From contig JBOGWB010000066.1 of the NCBI GenBank assembly GCA_050693035.1, positions 1 to 14,164 on the forward strand: a stretch of 14,164 nucleotides of DNA, read 5' to 3'. Position 1 is the first letter of the stretch, and each line of letters begins with the position of its first letter. The translations under genes and the position numbers were made by a program. Positions 1 to 7,658 of this stretch are shown here, piece after piece. The notes beneath the pieces are model-generated. The model saw only the letters and a program-made list of their open reading frames with translations. It was not told where the DNA came from and ran no database searches. The DNA comes from DASYVD01 sp050693035 (lineage in GTDB: Bacteria > Actinomycetota > UBA4738 > CALAEC01).

Positions 1-1836
1 TTCATCCAGGGCGCAGTCCGCGAGCTCCGCGACCGGCTGCCGGGCATGATGACGCTCATCGCCCTGGCCATCACGGTGGCATTCGCCTTTAGCGCCGCTG
101 TTACGCTGGGCTACCCGGGGATGCCGCTATGGGAGGAGCTGGCCACGCTCGTGACGATCATGCTCCTCGGGCACTGGATCGAGATGCGCTCGATCGGACG
201 AGCCGGGGAGGCCCTGGCCGAGCTGGCGAAGCTTCTCCCCGACACCGCGGAGCGTGTCGTCGATGGCGACATCGAAGAGGTTCCCATCGCGGAGCTGTCG
301 CCAGGCGACGTCGTCCTGGTCCGTCCGGGAGCACGGGTGCCCGCCGATGGGACGGTGGCGGCAGGCGAGTCCCACGTCAACGAGGCCATGCTCACCGGGG
401 AGTCCCGTCCGATCGGCAAGGGCCCGAACGATCGAGTCATCGCGGGCAGCGTGAACGAGCAGGGCTCGCTCCGGGTGAAGGTGTCGAAGACCGGAGAGGA
501 CACCGCTCTCGCCGGGATCATGCGGCTGGTCCAGGAGGCCCAGGCCTCGAAATCGCGAGCCCAAGACGTTGCCGACCGGGCGGCCATGTGGCTCTTCTAC
601 GTTGCCGTCGCCGCCGGGACCTTGACCGCGCTCGCCTGGGGTGTGTTCGCGGCCGGCCGGGGAGCGGACTTCGTCGTCGAGCGGGCCGTGACGGTGGTGG
701 TCATCGCGTGCCCCCACGCCCTCGGGCTGGCCGTCCCGCTCGTCATCGCCATCTCCACGAGCCTGTCGGCCCGCAGCGGCGTTCTGGTGAGGAACCGACT
801 GGCCCTGGAGCAGGCTCGAGATCTCGACGTGGTGGTGTTCGACAAGACCGGCACCCTGACGCGCGGAGAGCTGGGGGTGGTCGGCGTCGCCACCTCCGAC
901 GGGAGGACCGAAGAGGAGGCCCTCGCCCTGGCCGCGGGACTCGAGGCGGACAGCGAGCACGCCCTCGCGCGGGCCATCGTCGCCGAGGCCCGGCGGCGAG
1001 GCGTACAGCCCCGTGCGGTGCGATCCTTCGAGGCGCTGAAGGGGCGAGGGATCAGAGGCACGGTCGACTCTCACCAGGTCCACCTGGGTGGTCCCCGTTT
1101 GCTCGACTCGCTCGGGACCGCTCCGGTCGGGGACCTCCGCGAAGCGGCCGAACGATGGTCGAGCGAGGGCAAGACGGTCGTGAGCCTGGTGGAGGAGGGA
1201 AAGGTATCCGCGGTGTTCGCCCTGGCCGACGTGATCCGGGACGAGTCCAGGGAGGCCGTCTCCCGTCTCGGCAAGATGGGGATCCGGGTCGCCATGATCA
1301 CGGGGGACTCGGAGGACGTGGCTCGCTGGGTCGCCCGGGAGCTGGGGATCGCCGAGTACTTCGCGGAGGTGCTTCCCGAGCACAAGGCCATGCGGGTGAA
1401 GGAGCTCCACGCCCAGGGCAACGTGGTGGCGATGGTCGGCGACGGGGTGAATGACGCGCCGGCCCTGGTGCAGGCGGACGTCGGGATCGCCATCGGCGCG
1501 GGCACCGATGTGGCCATCGAGTCGGCCGACGTGATCCTGGTTCGCGACGATCCGCGTGACGTGGCCCGGGTGGTGGAGCTGTCGCGCGCGAGCTATCGGA
1601 AGATGATCCAGAACCTCGTCTGGGCCACCGGCTACAACGCCGCGGCGCTGCCCTTGGCGGCGGGCGTGCTTGCCCCGTGGGGCATCTTGCTGCCCCCCGC
1701 GGTGGGAGCCCTCCTGATGTCGGTGAGCACGGTGGTGGTCGCGTTCAACGCGCAACTGCTTCGGAGGGATCGCCGGCTGCGGGCCGGCGGGTCGGCCCAG
1801 GCGAGGGATCCGGAAGCTTCCGTGCGGATGAACTAG
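1..1836 (+). CDS. Heavy-metal P1B-type ATPase, CPH (CopB-like) class, 5'-truncated
   Basis: This is an ATP-driven metal exporter of the inner membrane; the family moves copper ions out of the cytoplasm. The frame is open from base 1, so the N-terminus (metal-binding region and first helices) lies outside the window; 611 residues are present. Counting from base 1, the fragment shows the actuator motif TGES (132-135), the metal-site motif CPH (237-239, in ACPHALG), the phosphorylated aspartate in DKTGT (D281) and the hinge motif GDGVND (480-485). The last two helices carry N..WATGYN....P and MSVST.....N, the signature of the CPH group (P1B-3) as opposed to the CPC CopA group. Oddity: the usual SEHP motif of the nucleotide domain reads SEHA (318-321), with the histidine kept. 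Metal choice (copper) is inferred from CPH and not proven. The gene is followed after 34 bases by the phosphoesterase gene. Confidence 0.93.
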   Translation, partial: FIQGAVRELRDRLPGMMTLIALAITVAFAFSAAVTLGYPGMPLWEELATLVTIMLLGHWIEMRSIGRAGEALAELAKLLPDTAERVVDGDIEEVPIAELSPGDVVLVRPGARVPADGTVAAGESHVNEAMLTGESRPIGKGPNDRVIAGSVNEQGSLRVKVSKTGEDTALAGIMRLVQEAQASKSRAQDVADRAAMWLFYVAVAAGTLTALAWGVFAAGRGADFVVERAVTVVVIACPHALGLAVPLVIAISTSLSARSGVLVRNRLALEQARDLDVVVFDKTGTLTRGELGVVGVATSDGRTEEEALALAAGLEADSEHALARAIVAEARRRGVQPRAVRSFEALKGRGIRGTVDSHQVHLGGPRLLDSLGTAPVGDLREAAERWSSEGKTVVSLVEEGKVSAVFALADVIRDESREAVSRLGKMGIRVAMITGDSEDVARWVARELGIAEYFAEVLPEHKAMRVKELHAQGNVVAMVGDGVNDAPALVQADVGIAIGAGTDVAIESADVILVRDDPRDVARVVELSRASYRKMIQNLVWATGYNAAALPLAAGVLAPWGILLPPAVGALLMSVSTVVVAFNAQLLRRDRRLRAGGSAQARDPEASVRMN

Positions 1837-1862
1837 AAACGTCGCACCGAGCGGCGTATCCT
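1834..1862 (+). promoter_or_regulatory. Candidate promoter for the phosphoesterase gene, leaderless type
   Basis: TATCCT at 1857-1862 lies eight bases before the GTG start at 1871. TAGAAA at 1834-1839 matches four of six bases of a TTGACA -35 box with a 17-base spacer and overlaps the stop codon of the ATPase gene. The expected transcription start would fall at or next to the GTG, which implies a leaderless mRNA. This is an inference from spacing and from similar arrangements before selD and cysM. Confidence 0.4.
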
Positions 1863-1870
1863 GCGCCCTC

Positions 1871-3118
1871 GTGGTTCCCATAGCCCGCACCGGGCGGCGA
1901 AGGATGGCCGCCCGGATCTTCGTGGCCCTCGTCTTCCTGTTCCCGACGTTCGTCGCATCGTCGGGCGTCTCGCTGATCGCGCCGGGGGTGGAGGCCGTCA
2001 TCCAGTGCGGCGGACAGCCGGCGACCATGGTGGGCACCGATGGACGGGACGTGCTCATCGGGACGACGGGCCCGGACATCATCACCACGGGCGAGGGCGC
2101 GGACGTGGTCCGCGCTCGCGGGGGAGACGATCTCGTCTGCGGCGGTCCCGGTTCGGACGTGCTCCACGGCGGGGCAGGGGACGACACCCTGCTTGGCGGC
2201 GACGGAAGGGACAGCCTGTTCGGCGGCGACGGCGCCGACGATCTCTTCGGAGGATGGGGCGACGACGGTTGCCTCCAGGGAGAGGGGATCGGAACCAAGG
2301 TCAGTTGCGCGGTCCGGATCGCCGCGGCCGGCGACATCGCCTGTGCGCCCGGGCAACCAACCTCTCGGTCGCAGTGCTGGATGGAGGCTACCTCCGACCT
2401 TCTCCTCCGAAGCGGAGTCGTCGCCGTCCTCGCGCTCGGCGACAACCAGTACGAGGACGGATCGCTGTGGAGGTTCCGGGCGTCCTACGGGCCGACCTGG
2501 GGAAGGCTCAAGGGGATCACTCGGCCGGCGCTCGGGAACCACGAGTACCACACTCCCGGGGCCACGGGCTACTTCGACTATTTCGGCGAGGCCGCCGGGC
2601 GCCGCGGATACTACGGCTTCCACCTCGACGAGTGGCAGGTGGTGGTGCTCAATTCGGTGTGCTTCGCCGTCGGGGGATGCGGCAAGGGATCGCCCCAACG
2701 GCGGTGGCTCCGGGACCGGCTCGACTCCGACGGCTCGTCCTGCACGCTGGCGGCCTGGCACCATCCTCGATTCAGCTCCGGGCTCCACGGGAACGACCGG
2801 TCCTACGAGCCGTTCTGGCGCGGTCTGTACCGGGACGGCGCCGAGATCGTGCTGAACGGCCACGACCACCACTACGAGCGGTTCGCTCCACAGACCCCCG
2901 GGCGGAGAGCCGACCGTGAGCGGGGGATCCGGGAGTTCGTGGTGGGAACGGGCGGGCGCAACCTCTACCCCATCGTCCGGGTCCGCGCGAACAGCGTGGT
3001 CAGGCGGGCGAACGTCTTCGGCGTGCTCTTCCTGACCCTCCACCCCGACCGGTACGACTGGGAGTTCGTGGGGATCGGGGGGCGGACCCTCGATTCGGGC
3101 ACCACGACCTGCCACTGA
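1871..3118 (+). CDS. Secreted metallophosphoesterase with N-terminal RTX-like repeats
   Basis: A predicted exported phosphoesterase of the calcineurin-like fold, in the acid-phosphatase-like subgroup; the substrate is unknown. From the GTG start it has 415 residues. A basic N-terminus and a hydrophobic stretch (about 12-32) look like a signal peptide. Residues 54-128 hold glycine/aspartate-rich nonapeptide-like repeats (GGPGSDVLHGGAGDDTLLGG is typical), which in RTX proteins bind calcium outside the cell. The catalytic domain follows with all metal-ligand blocks: GDIAC (154-158), GDNQY (190-194), GNHE (222-225), HH (297-298) and GHDHHYER (330-337). Several cysteines suit an oxidising compartment. 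GTG 1871 is preferred over ATG 1904 because of the -10-like box placed for leaderless initiation; ATG 1904 would still give a signal peptide. Joining a short RTX block to this enzyme at the N-terminus is unusual. Confidence 0.85.
   Translation: MVPIARTGRRRMAARIFVALVFLFPTFVASSGVSLIAPGVEAVIQCGGQPATMVGTDGRDVLIGTTGPDIITTGEGADVVRARGGDDLVCGGPGSDVLHGGAGDDTLLGGDGRDSLFGGDGADDLFGGWGDDGCLQGEGIGTKVSCAVRIAAAGDIACAPGQPTSRSQCWMEATSDLLLRSGVVAVLALGDNQYEDGSLWRFRASYGPTWGRLKGITRPALGNHEYHTPGATGYFDYFGEAAGRRGYYGFHLDEWQVVVLNSVCFAVGGCGKGSPQRRWLRDRLDSDGSSCTLAAWHHPRFSSGLHGNDRSYEPFWRGLYRDGAEIVLNGHDHHYERFAPQTPGRRADRERGIREFVVGTGGRNLYPIVRVRANSVVRRANVFGVLFLTLHPDRYDWEFVGIGGRTLDSGTTTCH
2030..2254 (+). repeat. RTX-like glycine/aspartate nonapeptide repeat block
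   Basis: Coding repeats inside the phosphoesterase (residues 54-128) follow the pattern GGxGxDxLx. Seven to eight degenerate copies can be counted, with the best ones at residues 91-128. In RTX proteins such repeats fold into a calcium-binding beta roll after export. The block is shorter than in toxins, so it may serve for folding or attachment. Confidence 0.7.
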
Positions 3119-3123
3119 AGCGC

Positions 3124-3140
3124 TCTCTCCTCAGGAGGGA
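3124..3140 (+). terminator. Hairpin just after the phosphoesterase stop codon
   Basis: Bases 3124-3130 pair with 3134-3140 (seven pairs, one of them G-T) around a TCA loop, six bases after the TGA. There is no following T-tract, so it is at best a weak terminator or an mRNA 3'-end stabiliser. Its position after the stop and before a new leader region is the main support. Confidence 0.3.
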
Positions 3141-3165
3141 CGGGCGGCCTCGCCACCAGCCTCAA

Positions 3166-3228
3166 GGGCCCTCTGGGCACGGTCGATAACTTGGGAGGCG
3201 GGAACTCCCGCCGAGGGGAGGTGACGGG
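3166..3228 (+). promoter_or_regulatory. Structured leader before a small membrane protein gene
   Basis: The stretch contains GGTCGATAAC (3181-3190) and a perfect hairpin with stem GGCGGG/CCCGCC (3197-3202 with 3207-3212, loop AACT). A strong ribosome binding site, AGGGGAGGTGA, follows at 3214-3224, four bases before the ATG at 3229. CCCTC at 3169-3173 could pair with GAGGG at 3213-3217, which would enclose the hairpin and hide part of the ribosome binding site, as in a translational switch. GTCGATAA also resembles the -10 of sigma-28/WhiG promoters, but TCAA at 3162-3165 is a poor -35 and sits 16 bases away. I recognise no known riboswitch class. Confidence 0.35.
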
Positions 3229-3315
3229 ATGAAGGCTCGCCTCTTCAGGCTGAGCATCACGCTTGGCTCGCTGGCGGCACTCGTGTACGTGCTCGGCGCC
3301 GCGCGCAAGTGGTGA
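3229..3315 (+). CDS. Small hypothetical membrane protein, 28 residues
   Basis: The frame ATG to TGA encodes 28 residues. A short basic start (MKARLFR) is followed by one hydrophobic segment (about residues 8-24, rich in L, A, V) and a basic end (AARKW), the layout of a single-pass membrane peptide. The ribosome binding site AGGGGAGGTGA, spaced four bases from the ATG, is the strongest in this part of the window and is the main argument that it is translated. It is short enough to be missed by default gene-calling limits. It lies between the phosphoesterase and the first GGDEF-EAL gene, 90 bases before the latter's start. Function unknown; coupling to the adjacent c-di-GMP proteins is speculation from position only. 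Confidence 0.5.
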   Translation: MKARLFRLSITLGSLAALVYVLGAARKW

Positions 3316-3405
3316 ACCACCGTTGCCATCCTTCGGGGTGCCTCCGGGGCACCTCCGGGACTCCCGGTCGATATCGGAGCCCTTCCAACTAGCAAAGAAA
3401 ACTCG

Positions 3406-5499
3406 ATGCGGTTGCGCGCGATCCCGCCCGTGTTCCTCTACGTGGCGGCGGTGACCTCCGTCGGCCTCGCGTTGCTCTGTGCTCTCGTTCTGCTCGCGCC
3501 GCCAACCGACATCGACCTGCGCTCCGTGGCCCTGTGGCTGTTCGTCTCGTTCGCCGTCCTCGGCGAGCTGTTCCCCATCAAGGTGGCCCGGGACGACGAG
3601 GAAGAGGAGATCACGACGTCGACGACGTTCGTGTTCGCTCTCCTTCTCTCGGTGGGGACCGTGGCCGCCGTCGTGGCACAGGCTGTTGCTTCCCTCATCG
3701 GAGACATCACCCGTAGAAAGCCCCTGTGGAAGGCGGCGTTCAACATCTCGCAGACGACGATGTCGTTCGCAGCGGCCGGCGCGGTCCTGGATTGGATCGC
3801 CGGCGTCCCGCCGATCTTCGGTCCGGCCTTTCGCATGAGCGACATCCCGGCCATCCTGCTGTCGGCGGCGGTGTTCTTCCTCACGAACAACTTCCTGGCC
3901 GGAGCGGCTCTGGCCCTGGCCCAGCGGATACCGATCGTCCGTTACCTTCGACACGACTTCGCCTTTCAGGCCCTGACGAGTGGCGTGCTGTTGGCGCTCG
4001 CGCTGGCGCTGGTCGTGGTGGCCGAGTTCAGCCCGCTCCTGGTGCCGGTGCTCACGCTCCCGGTGGTGGCGGTGTACCGCAGCGCCAGCACCTCGCTGGA
4101 GAACGCCAGGCTGGTGTCACGCCTGGAGCAATCCCTCGTCCAGCTTACCGAGCAGTCGGCCAAGAACCAGTACCAGGCCCTCCACGATGCCCTGACCGAC
4201 CTGCCGAACCGGTTGCTGTTCCACGACCGCTTGCAACAGGCCATCCGGGCGAGTCAGCGAGAGCGCTCCTCGGTGGCCGTGATGATCATGGACCTGGATC
4301 ACTTCAAGGAGATCAACGACACCCTCGGTCACCACAACGGCGATCGGTTGCTCCAGCAGGTCGGCCTGCGACTCCGCGGCGTCCTTCGCGAGAGCGACAC
4401 CGTGGCGCGGCTGGGCGGGGACGAGTTCGGCATCCTCCTCCCACACGTCCCGGATACGGCGACCGCCACCGCCGTGGCGGCGAAGGTTCTGAAGGGCCTG
4501 GAGGAACCGCTGATGGTGGAAGGCCTGGCCCTCGACGTCACGGCGAGCATCGGCATCGCCATCTGCCCTCAGCACGGCGAGGACGTGGACGTTCTCCTGC
4601 GGCGGGCCGACGTGGCCATGTACGTGGCGAAGGCCGCCCACAGCGGCTACGAGATCTACACAGTCAGGCGGGACCGGTACAGTCCCGGGCGTCTGGCCCT
4701 CGCCGGGGAGCTGCGCAGAGCACTCCGAGAAGACGAGTTGGTGCTTCACTACCAACCCAAGGCGGAGCTGAGCTCCGGGCGGGTGACCGGCGTGGAGGCG
4801 CTCCTCCGGTGGCGCCATCCGCGGCGCGGGCTGCTTCCGCCGGACGAGTTCGTTCCTCTCGCGGAGCACACCGGGCTCATGCGGCCGCTCACCCTGCACG
4901 TGCTCGATGCGGCCCTCGGCGAGTGCCGGACCCTGCACGACCTCGGTCTCCCGGTGTCGATGTCGGTGAACCTGTCGGCGAGGAACCTCTCGGACCTCGG
5001 TCTCCCGGACGAGGTGGTCCGACTGCTGCACAAGTGGGACATCGAACCCCGGTTCCTGGAGCTCGAGATCACCGAAACGAGCATCATGGCGGACCCGGCT
5101 CGGGCGATGGACGTGCTCGCCCGGCTCTCGGCCCGCCGCCTGCGCCTCTCGATCGACGACTTCGGGACGGGATACTCCTCCCTGGCCTTCCTGCGGCAGC
5201 TGCCCGTGGACGAGATCAAGATCGACAAGTCGTTCGTCATGAACATGCTTTCGGACGAGAACGACGCCGTGATCGTGCGTTCCACGATCGATCTCGGACG
5301 GAACCTGGGCCTCCGGGTCGTGGCCGAGGGGGTGCAGTCCGAGGAGATCTGGAGCCTGCTCGCCATCATGGGCTGCGACCTTGCCCAGGGGAACTACCTG
5401 GCCGAGCCGATGCCCCCGGAACCACTGGCGGCGTGGCTCCACGACACGGCGGGGGAACTCGGCCCCCGGCCCGACCCCTCCATCCTCCCTCGCCAGTGA
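3406..5499 (+). CDS. Membrane GGDEF-EAL protein (c-di-GMP cyclase and phosphodiesterase), multi-pass sensor
   Basis: Makes or degrades the second messenger cyclic di-GMP at the membrane; 697 residues. Residues 8-224 contain about seven hydrophobic helices (near 8-31, 41-60, 73-97, 113-132, 147-171, 189-206, 209-224), a MASE-like integral sensor I cannot assign to a named class. A short helical linker (229-255) leads to the GGDEF domain. The active site GGDEF is at 337-341 and the inhibitory site RESD at 328-331, exactly five residues before it. The EAL domain has EAL (464-466), LEITE, DDFGTGYSS (584-592), IKIDKSF and AEGVQ (640-644), so both activities could work. The ATG at 3406 has only a weak ribosome binding site; no better in-frame start was found. 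Net direction of the enzyme cannot be read from sequence. Confidence 0.93.
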   Translation: MRLRAIPPVFLYVAAVTSVGLALLCALVLLAPPTDIDLRSVALWLFVSFAVLGELFPIKVARDDEEEEITTSTTFVFALLLSVGTVAAVVAQAVASLIGDITRRKPLWKAAFNISQTTMSFAAAGAVLDWIAGVPPIFGPAFRMSDIPAILLSAAVFFLTNNFLAGAALALAQRIPIVRYLRHDFAFQALTSGVLLALALALVVVAEFSPLLVPVLTLPVVAVYRSASTSLENARLVSRLEQSLVQLTEQSAKNQYQALHDALTDLPNRLLFHDRLQQAIRASQRERSSVAVMIMDLDHFKEINDTLGHHNGDRLLQQVGLRLRGVLRESDTVARLGGDEFGILLPHVPDTATATAVAAKVLKGLEEPLMVEGLALDVTASIGIAICPQHGEDVDVLLRRADVAMYVAKAAHSGYEIYTVRRDRYSPGRLALAGELRRALREDELVLHYQPKAELSSGRVTGVEALLRWRHPRRGLLPPDEFVPLAEHTGLMRPLTLHVLDAALGECRTLHDLGLPVSMSVNLSARNLSDLGLPDEVVRLLHKWDIEPRFLELEITETSIMADPARAMDVLARLSARRLRLSIDDFGTGYSSLAFLRQLPVDEIKIDKSFVMNMLSDENDAVIVRSTIDLGRNLGLRVVAEGVQSEEIWSLLAIMGCDLAQGNYLAEPMPPEPLAAWLHDTAGELGPRPDPSILPRQ

Positions 5500-5507
5500 G
5501 ACCCTGG

Positions 5508-5525
5508 GTCCCCCGAACGGGGGAC
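5508..5525 (+). terminator. GC-rich hairpin between the two GGDEF-EAL genes
   Basis: GTCCCCC (5508-5514) pairs perfectly with GGGGGAC (5519-5525) around a GAAC loop, nine bases after the stop of the first gene. No T-run follows, so it may be a partial terminator, a pause or an RNA-stability element. Only 31 bases remain to the next ATG, which makes read-through into the second gene possible. Confidence 0.4.
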
Positions 5526-5556
5526 GCCGTCTCCGGGCGACTAGGCGGTTCGGGCC

Positions 5557-7608
5557 ATGAAGGGTCCCCCCCAACGCGCCGATACCAGAGTCGTGAAGAG
5601 GGCTCTCCCCAAACTCAGCCTCGTCCAGCAGTTCGGCCTCCTGAGCCTGGCGGCATTCGCGTTGCTCGGTCTCGCCCTGGCCTACACCCTCCGCGCGCAG
5701 GTCCGGGCAGAGGCCACGGCGAGCGCGGCGCAGGCCGCGGAGCTCGTGGCCCGGCTGGGCATCCAGCCTCATCTCCGGCCGGATGACCTGCGGAACGGAC
5801 TGACCCGGGCCCGGGTAGCCGAGCTCGATCGTCTGTTGGAAGGGGGCCGGCTCGGTGAGCAGGTGGTGCGGCTCAAGATCTGGAGCCGTGACTCTCGCGT
5901 CGTGTACTCGGATGACCCGCGGCTGATCGGACGGAGCTATCCGCCGTCGGATGACCTCCGCGAGGCACTGGAAGGAGAGGTGGCGGCGGAGATCTCGGGG
6001 CTCGATGAGGCCGAAGACTCGACCGAGCGCGGTCGGGGGCCGCTCCTCGAGGTGTACGTTCCGCTTCGGTTCGGCTCTGCCACATCTCCGGCCGGTGCGT
6101 TCGAGGTCTACATCCCGTACACGCCGGTGGCGGAGGCGATCAGCCGTGATACGACCCGGCTCTCGTTGATCCTCGTTGCGGGGCTGGCCCTCCTGTGGGC
6201 GGCGCTGTTCCGCCTCGTGGCGGCGGCCTCTCGCCACCTCCAGCAGCAGGCCGAGGAGAACCGGCACCAGGCCCTCCACGACACGCTGACCGGACTTCCC
6301 AACCGCACCCTGTTCCACGATCGCGTCCATCAGGCTCTGCTGACCGCCCGGCGGGACGGCCTCCGGCTGGCCGTCATGATCATGGACGTCGACCGGTTCA
6401 AAGAGATCAACGAGACGTTGGGTCACCAGAACGGGGACCGGCTGCTCCGGCTGATCGCCCTGCGGCTCAAGGGAAGCCTCCGCGAGAGCGATACGATCGC
6501 CCGCCTGGGGGGAGACGAATTCGGCCTGCTCCTCCAACGGGTGGAGCAGCCGGGCGCAGCGGCTCAGGTCGCCCGGAAGGTCATCAAGGCCCTCAAGGAC
6601 CAGCCGCTCGTGGTGGGCGGCCTGACCCTCGACATCGGTGCGAGCCTCGGGATCGCTCAGTTTCCCGAACACGGCGAGGACGTGGACGCGCTCCTCCAGC
6701 GGGCCGACGTCGCCATGTACGCGGCCAAGGAAAGCCTGGCGGGCTACGAGACCTACCGGGAGGATCACAACCGCTACAGCCCGAGCCGTCTCGCGCTGGC
6801 CGGAGAGCTCCGCCGGGCCATCGAGGAGCGGGCGCTCATCCTTCATTACCAGCCCAAGGCCGAGCTCGGCTCGGGTCGGATCCGAGGAGTCGAGGCTCTG
6901 GTGCGCTGGCACCACCCGACGCGAGGCTTGCTCACGGCGGAGGAGTTCGTCCCGCTGGCCGAGAGCACCGGACTCATCAAGGGTCTTACCCTTCTGGTGC
7001 TCGAGGCGGGGCTCCGGCAGCTCCGGACGTGGCGGCGCTCGGGGATGGAGATCACGGTGGCGGTGAACATCTCCGCCGCGAATCTGCACGACCCGCGGTT
7101 CCCACGCGAGGTGAAGCAACTGCTGCGAAGGTGGAAGGTCGATCCCTCGTGGCTCGAGCTCGAGATCACCGAGAGCTCGATCATGAAGGACTCGGCGCGG
7201 GCCCTGGAGGTCCTGGCCGAGCTATCCGCGATGGGGGTGCGCCTGTCGATCGACGATTTCGGGACGGGATACTCATCGCTGGCCTACCTGCAGCAGCTCC
7301 CCGTGCAGGAGATCAAGATCGACAAGTCCTTCGTGCTCGGGCTGGTCGCCGATCCGAGCGCCGCGATGATCGTTCGTTCCGTGATCGACCTCGGGAGGAA
7401 CCTGGGCCTTTCGGTGGTGGCCGAGGGCGTCGAGACGGAGGCCATCTGGCGCCAGCTGAATGACCTCGGAGCAGACCTGGCCCAGGGGTTCTACCTGGGC
7501 AAGCCCGCGCCATCCGATGAGACCGGCCGGTTGCTGGCGGGCATCAAGGTGCCGGTGAGCGGGGTCCGCCGGCCCAAGCGCTCGCAGAAGAGCGCCGCCC
7601 GGACCTGA
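5557..7608 (+). CDS. Membrane GGDEF-EAL protein with extracytoplasmic sensor domain
   Basis: A second c-di-GMP turnover protein, 683 residues. A helix at 25-46 and another at 202-222 flank an external domain of about 155 residues. This contains a stretch like VVYSDDPRLIGRSYP (115-129), as in single-Cache ligand sensors, so it probably senses a small molecule outside the membrane; the ligand is unknown. The GGDEF domain has the inhibitory site RESD (309-312) and GGDEF (318-322). The EAL domain has EAL (446-448), LEITE, IDDFGTGYSS (from 565), IKIDKSF and AEGVE (622-626). All key residues of both activities are present. The catalytic half closely resembles that of the preceding gene, including long shared DNA stretches, so the pair looks like a duplication with exchanged sensors. 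The ATG at 5557 has a weak ribosome binding site; GTG 5593 is a possible later start. Confidence 0.93.
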   Translation: MKGPPQRADTRVVKRALPKLSLVQQFGLLSLAAFALLGLALAYTLRAQVRAEATASAAQAAELVARLGIQPHLRPDDLRNGLTRARVAELDRLLEGGRLGEQVVRLKIWSRDSRVVYSDDPRLIGRSYPPSDDLREALEGEVAAEISGLDEAEDSTERGRGPLLEVYVPLRFGSATSPAGAFEVYIPYTPVAEAISRDTTRLSLILVAGLALLWAALFRLVAAASRHLQQQAEENRHQALHDTLTGLPNRTLFHDRVHQALLTARRDGLRLAVMIMDVDRFKEINETLGHQNGDRLLRLIALRLKGSLRESDTIARLGGDEFGLLLQRVEQPGAAAQVARKVIKALKDQPLVVGGLTLDIGASLGIAQFPEHGEDVDALLQRADVAMYAAKESLAGYETYREDHNRYSPSRLALAGELRRAIEERALILHYQPKAELGSGRIRGVEALVRWHHPTRGLLTAEEFVPLAESTGLIKGLTLLVLEAGLRQLRTWRRSGMEITVAVNISAANLHDPRFPREVKQLLRRWKVDPSWLELEITESSIMKDSARALEVLAELSAMGVRLSIDDFGTGYSSLAYLQQLPVQEIKIDKSFVLGLVADPSAAMIVRSVIDLGRNLGLSVVAEGVETEAIWRQLNDLGADLAQGFYLGKPAPSDETGRLLAGIKVPVSGVRRPKRSQKSAART

Positions 7609-7646
7609 CAGCCGGCACCCGGGGCGCTCGGTCACCTCGGGGGGGA

Positions 7647-7658
7647 TATCCTGCCCCC
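7647..7658 (+). promoter_or_regulatory. Candidate leaderless -10 box before selD
   Basis: TATCCT (7647-7652) is six bases from the ATG at 7659, the spacing expected when transcription begins at the start codon. A G-run (7639-7645) and a C-run (7654-7658) flank it and could form a hairpin, or the G-run could act as a distant ribosome binding site. No convincing -35 box is visible. Confidence 0.4.

Noticed and set aside
127..2445. Long minus-strand open frame (772 residues) opposite the ATPase and phosphoesterase genes
   Set aside because: The product is low-complexity (rich in P, R, G, H), shows no family motif, and runs opposite two strongly supported genes. High GC makes such shadow frames common.
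3160..3230. Known riboswitch (c-di-GMP class I or II, c-di-AMP ydaO) before the small protein and GGDEF-EAL genes
   Set aside because: I could not find the conserved core bases of those classes; only simple hairpins and a possible pairing with the ribosome binding site are visible.
4117..7119. Minus-strand open frame of 1000 residues across both GGDEF-EAL genes
   Set aside because: It is a mirror of GC-rich codons in two paralogous genes, which explains why similar segments recur within it; no domain is recognisable.
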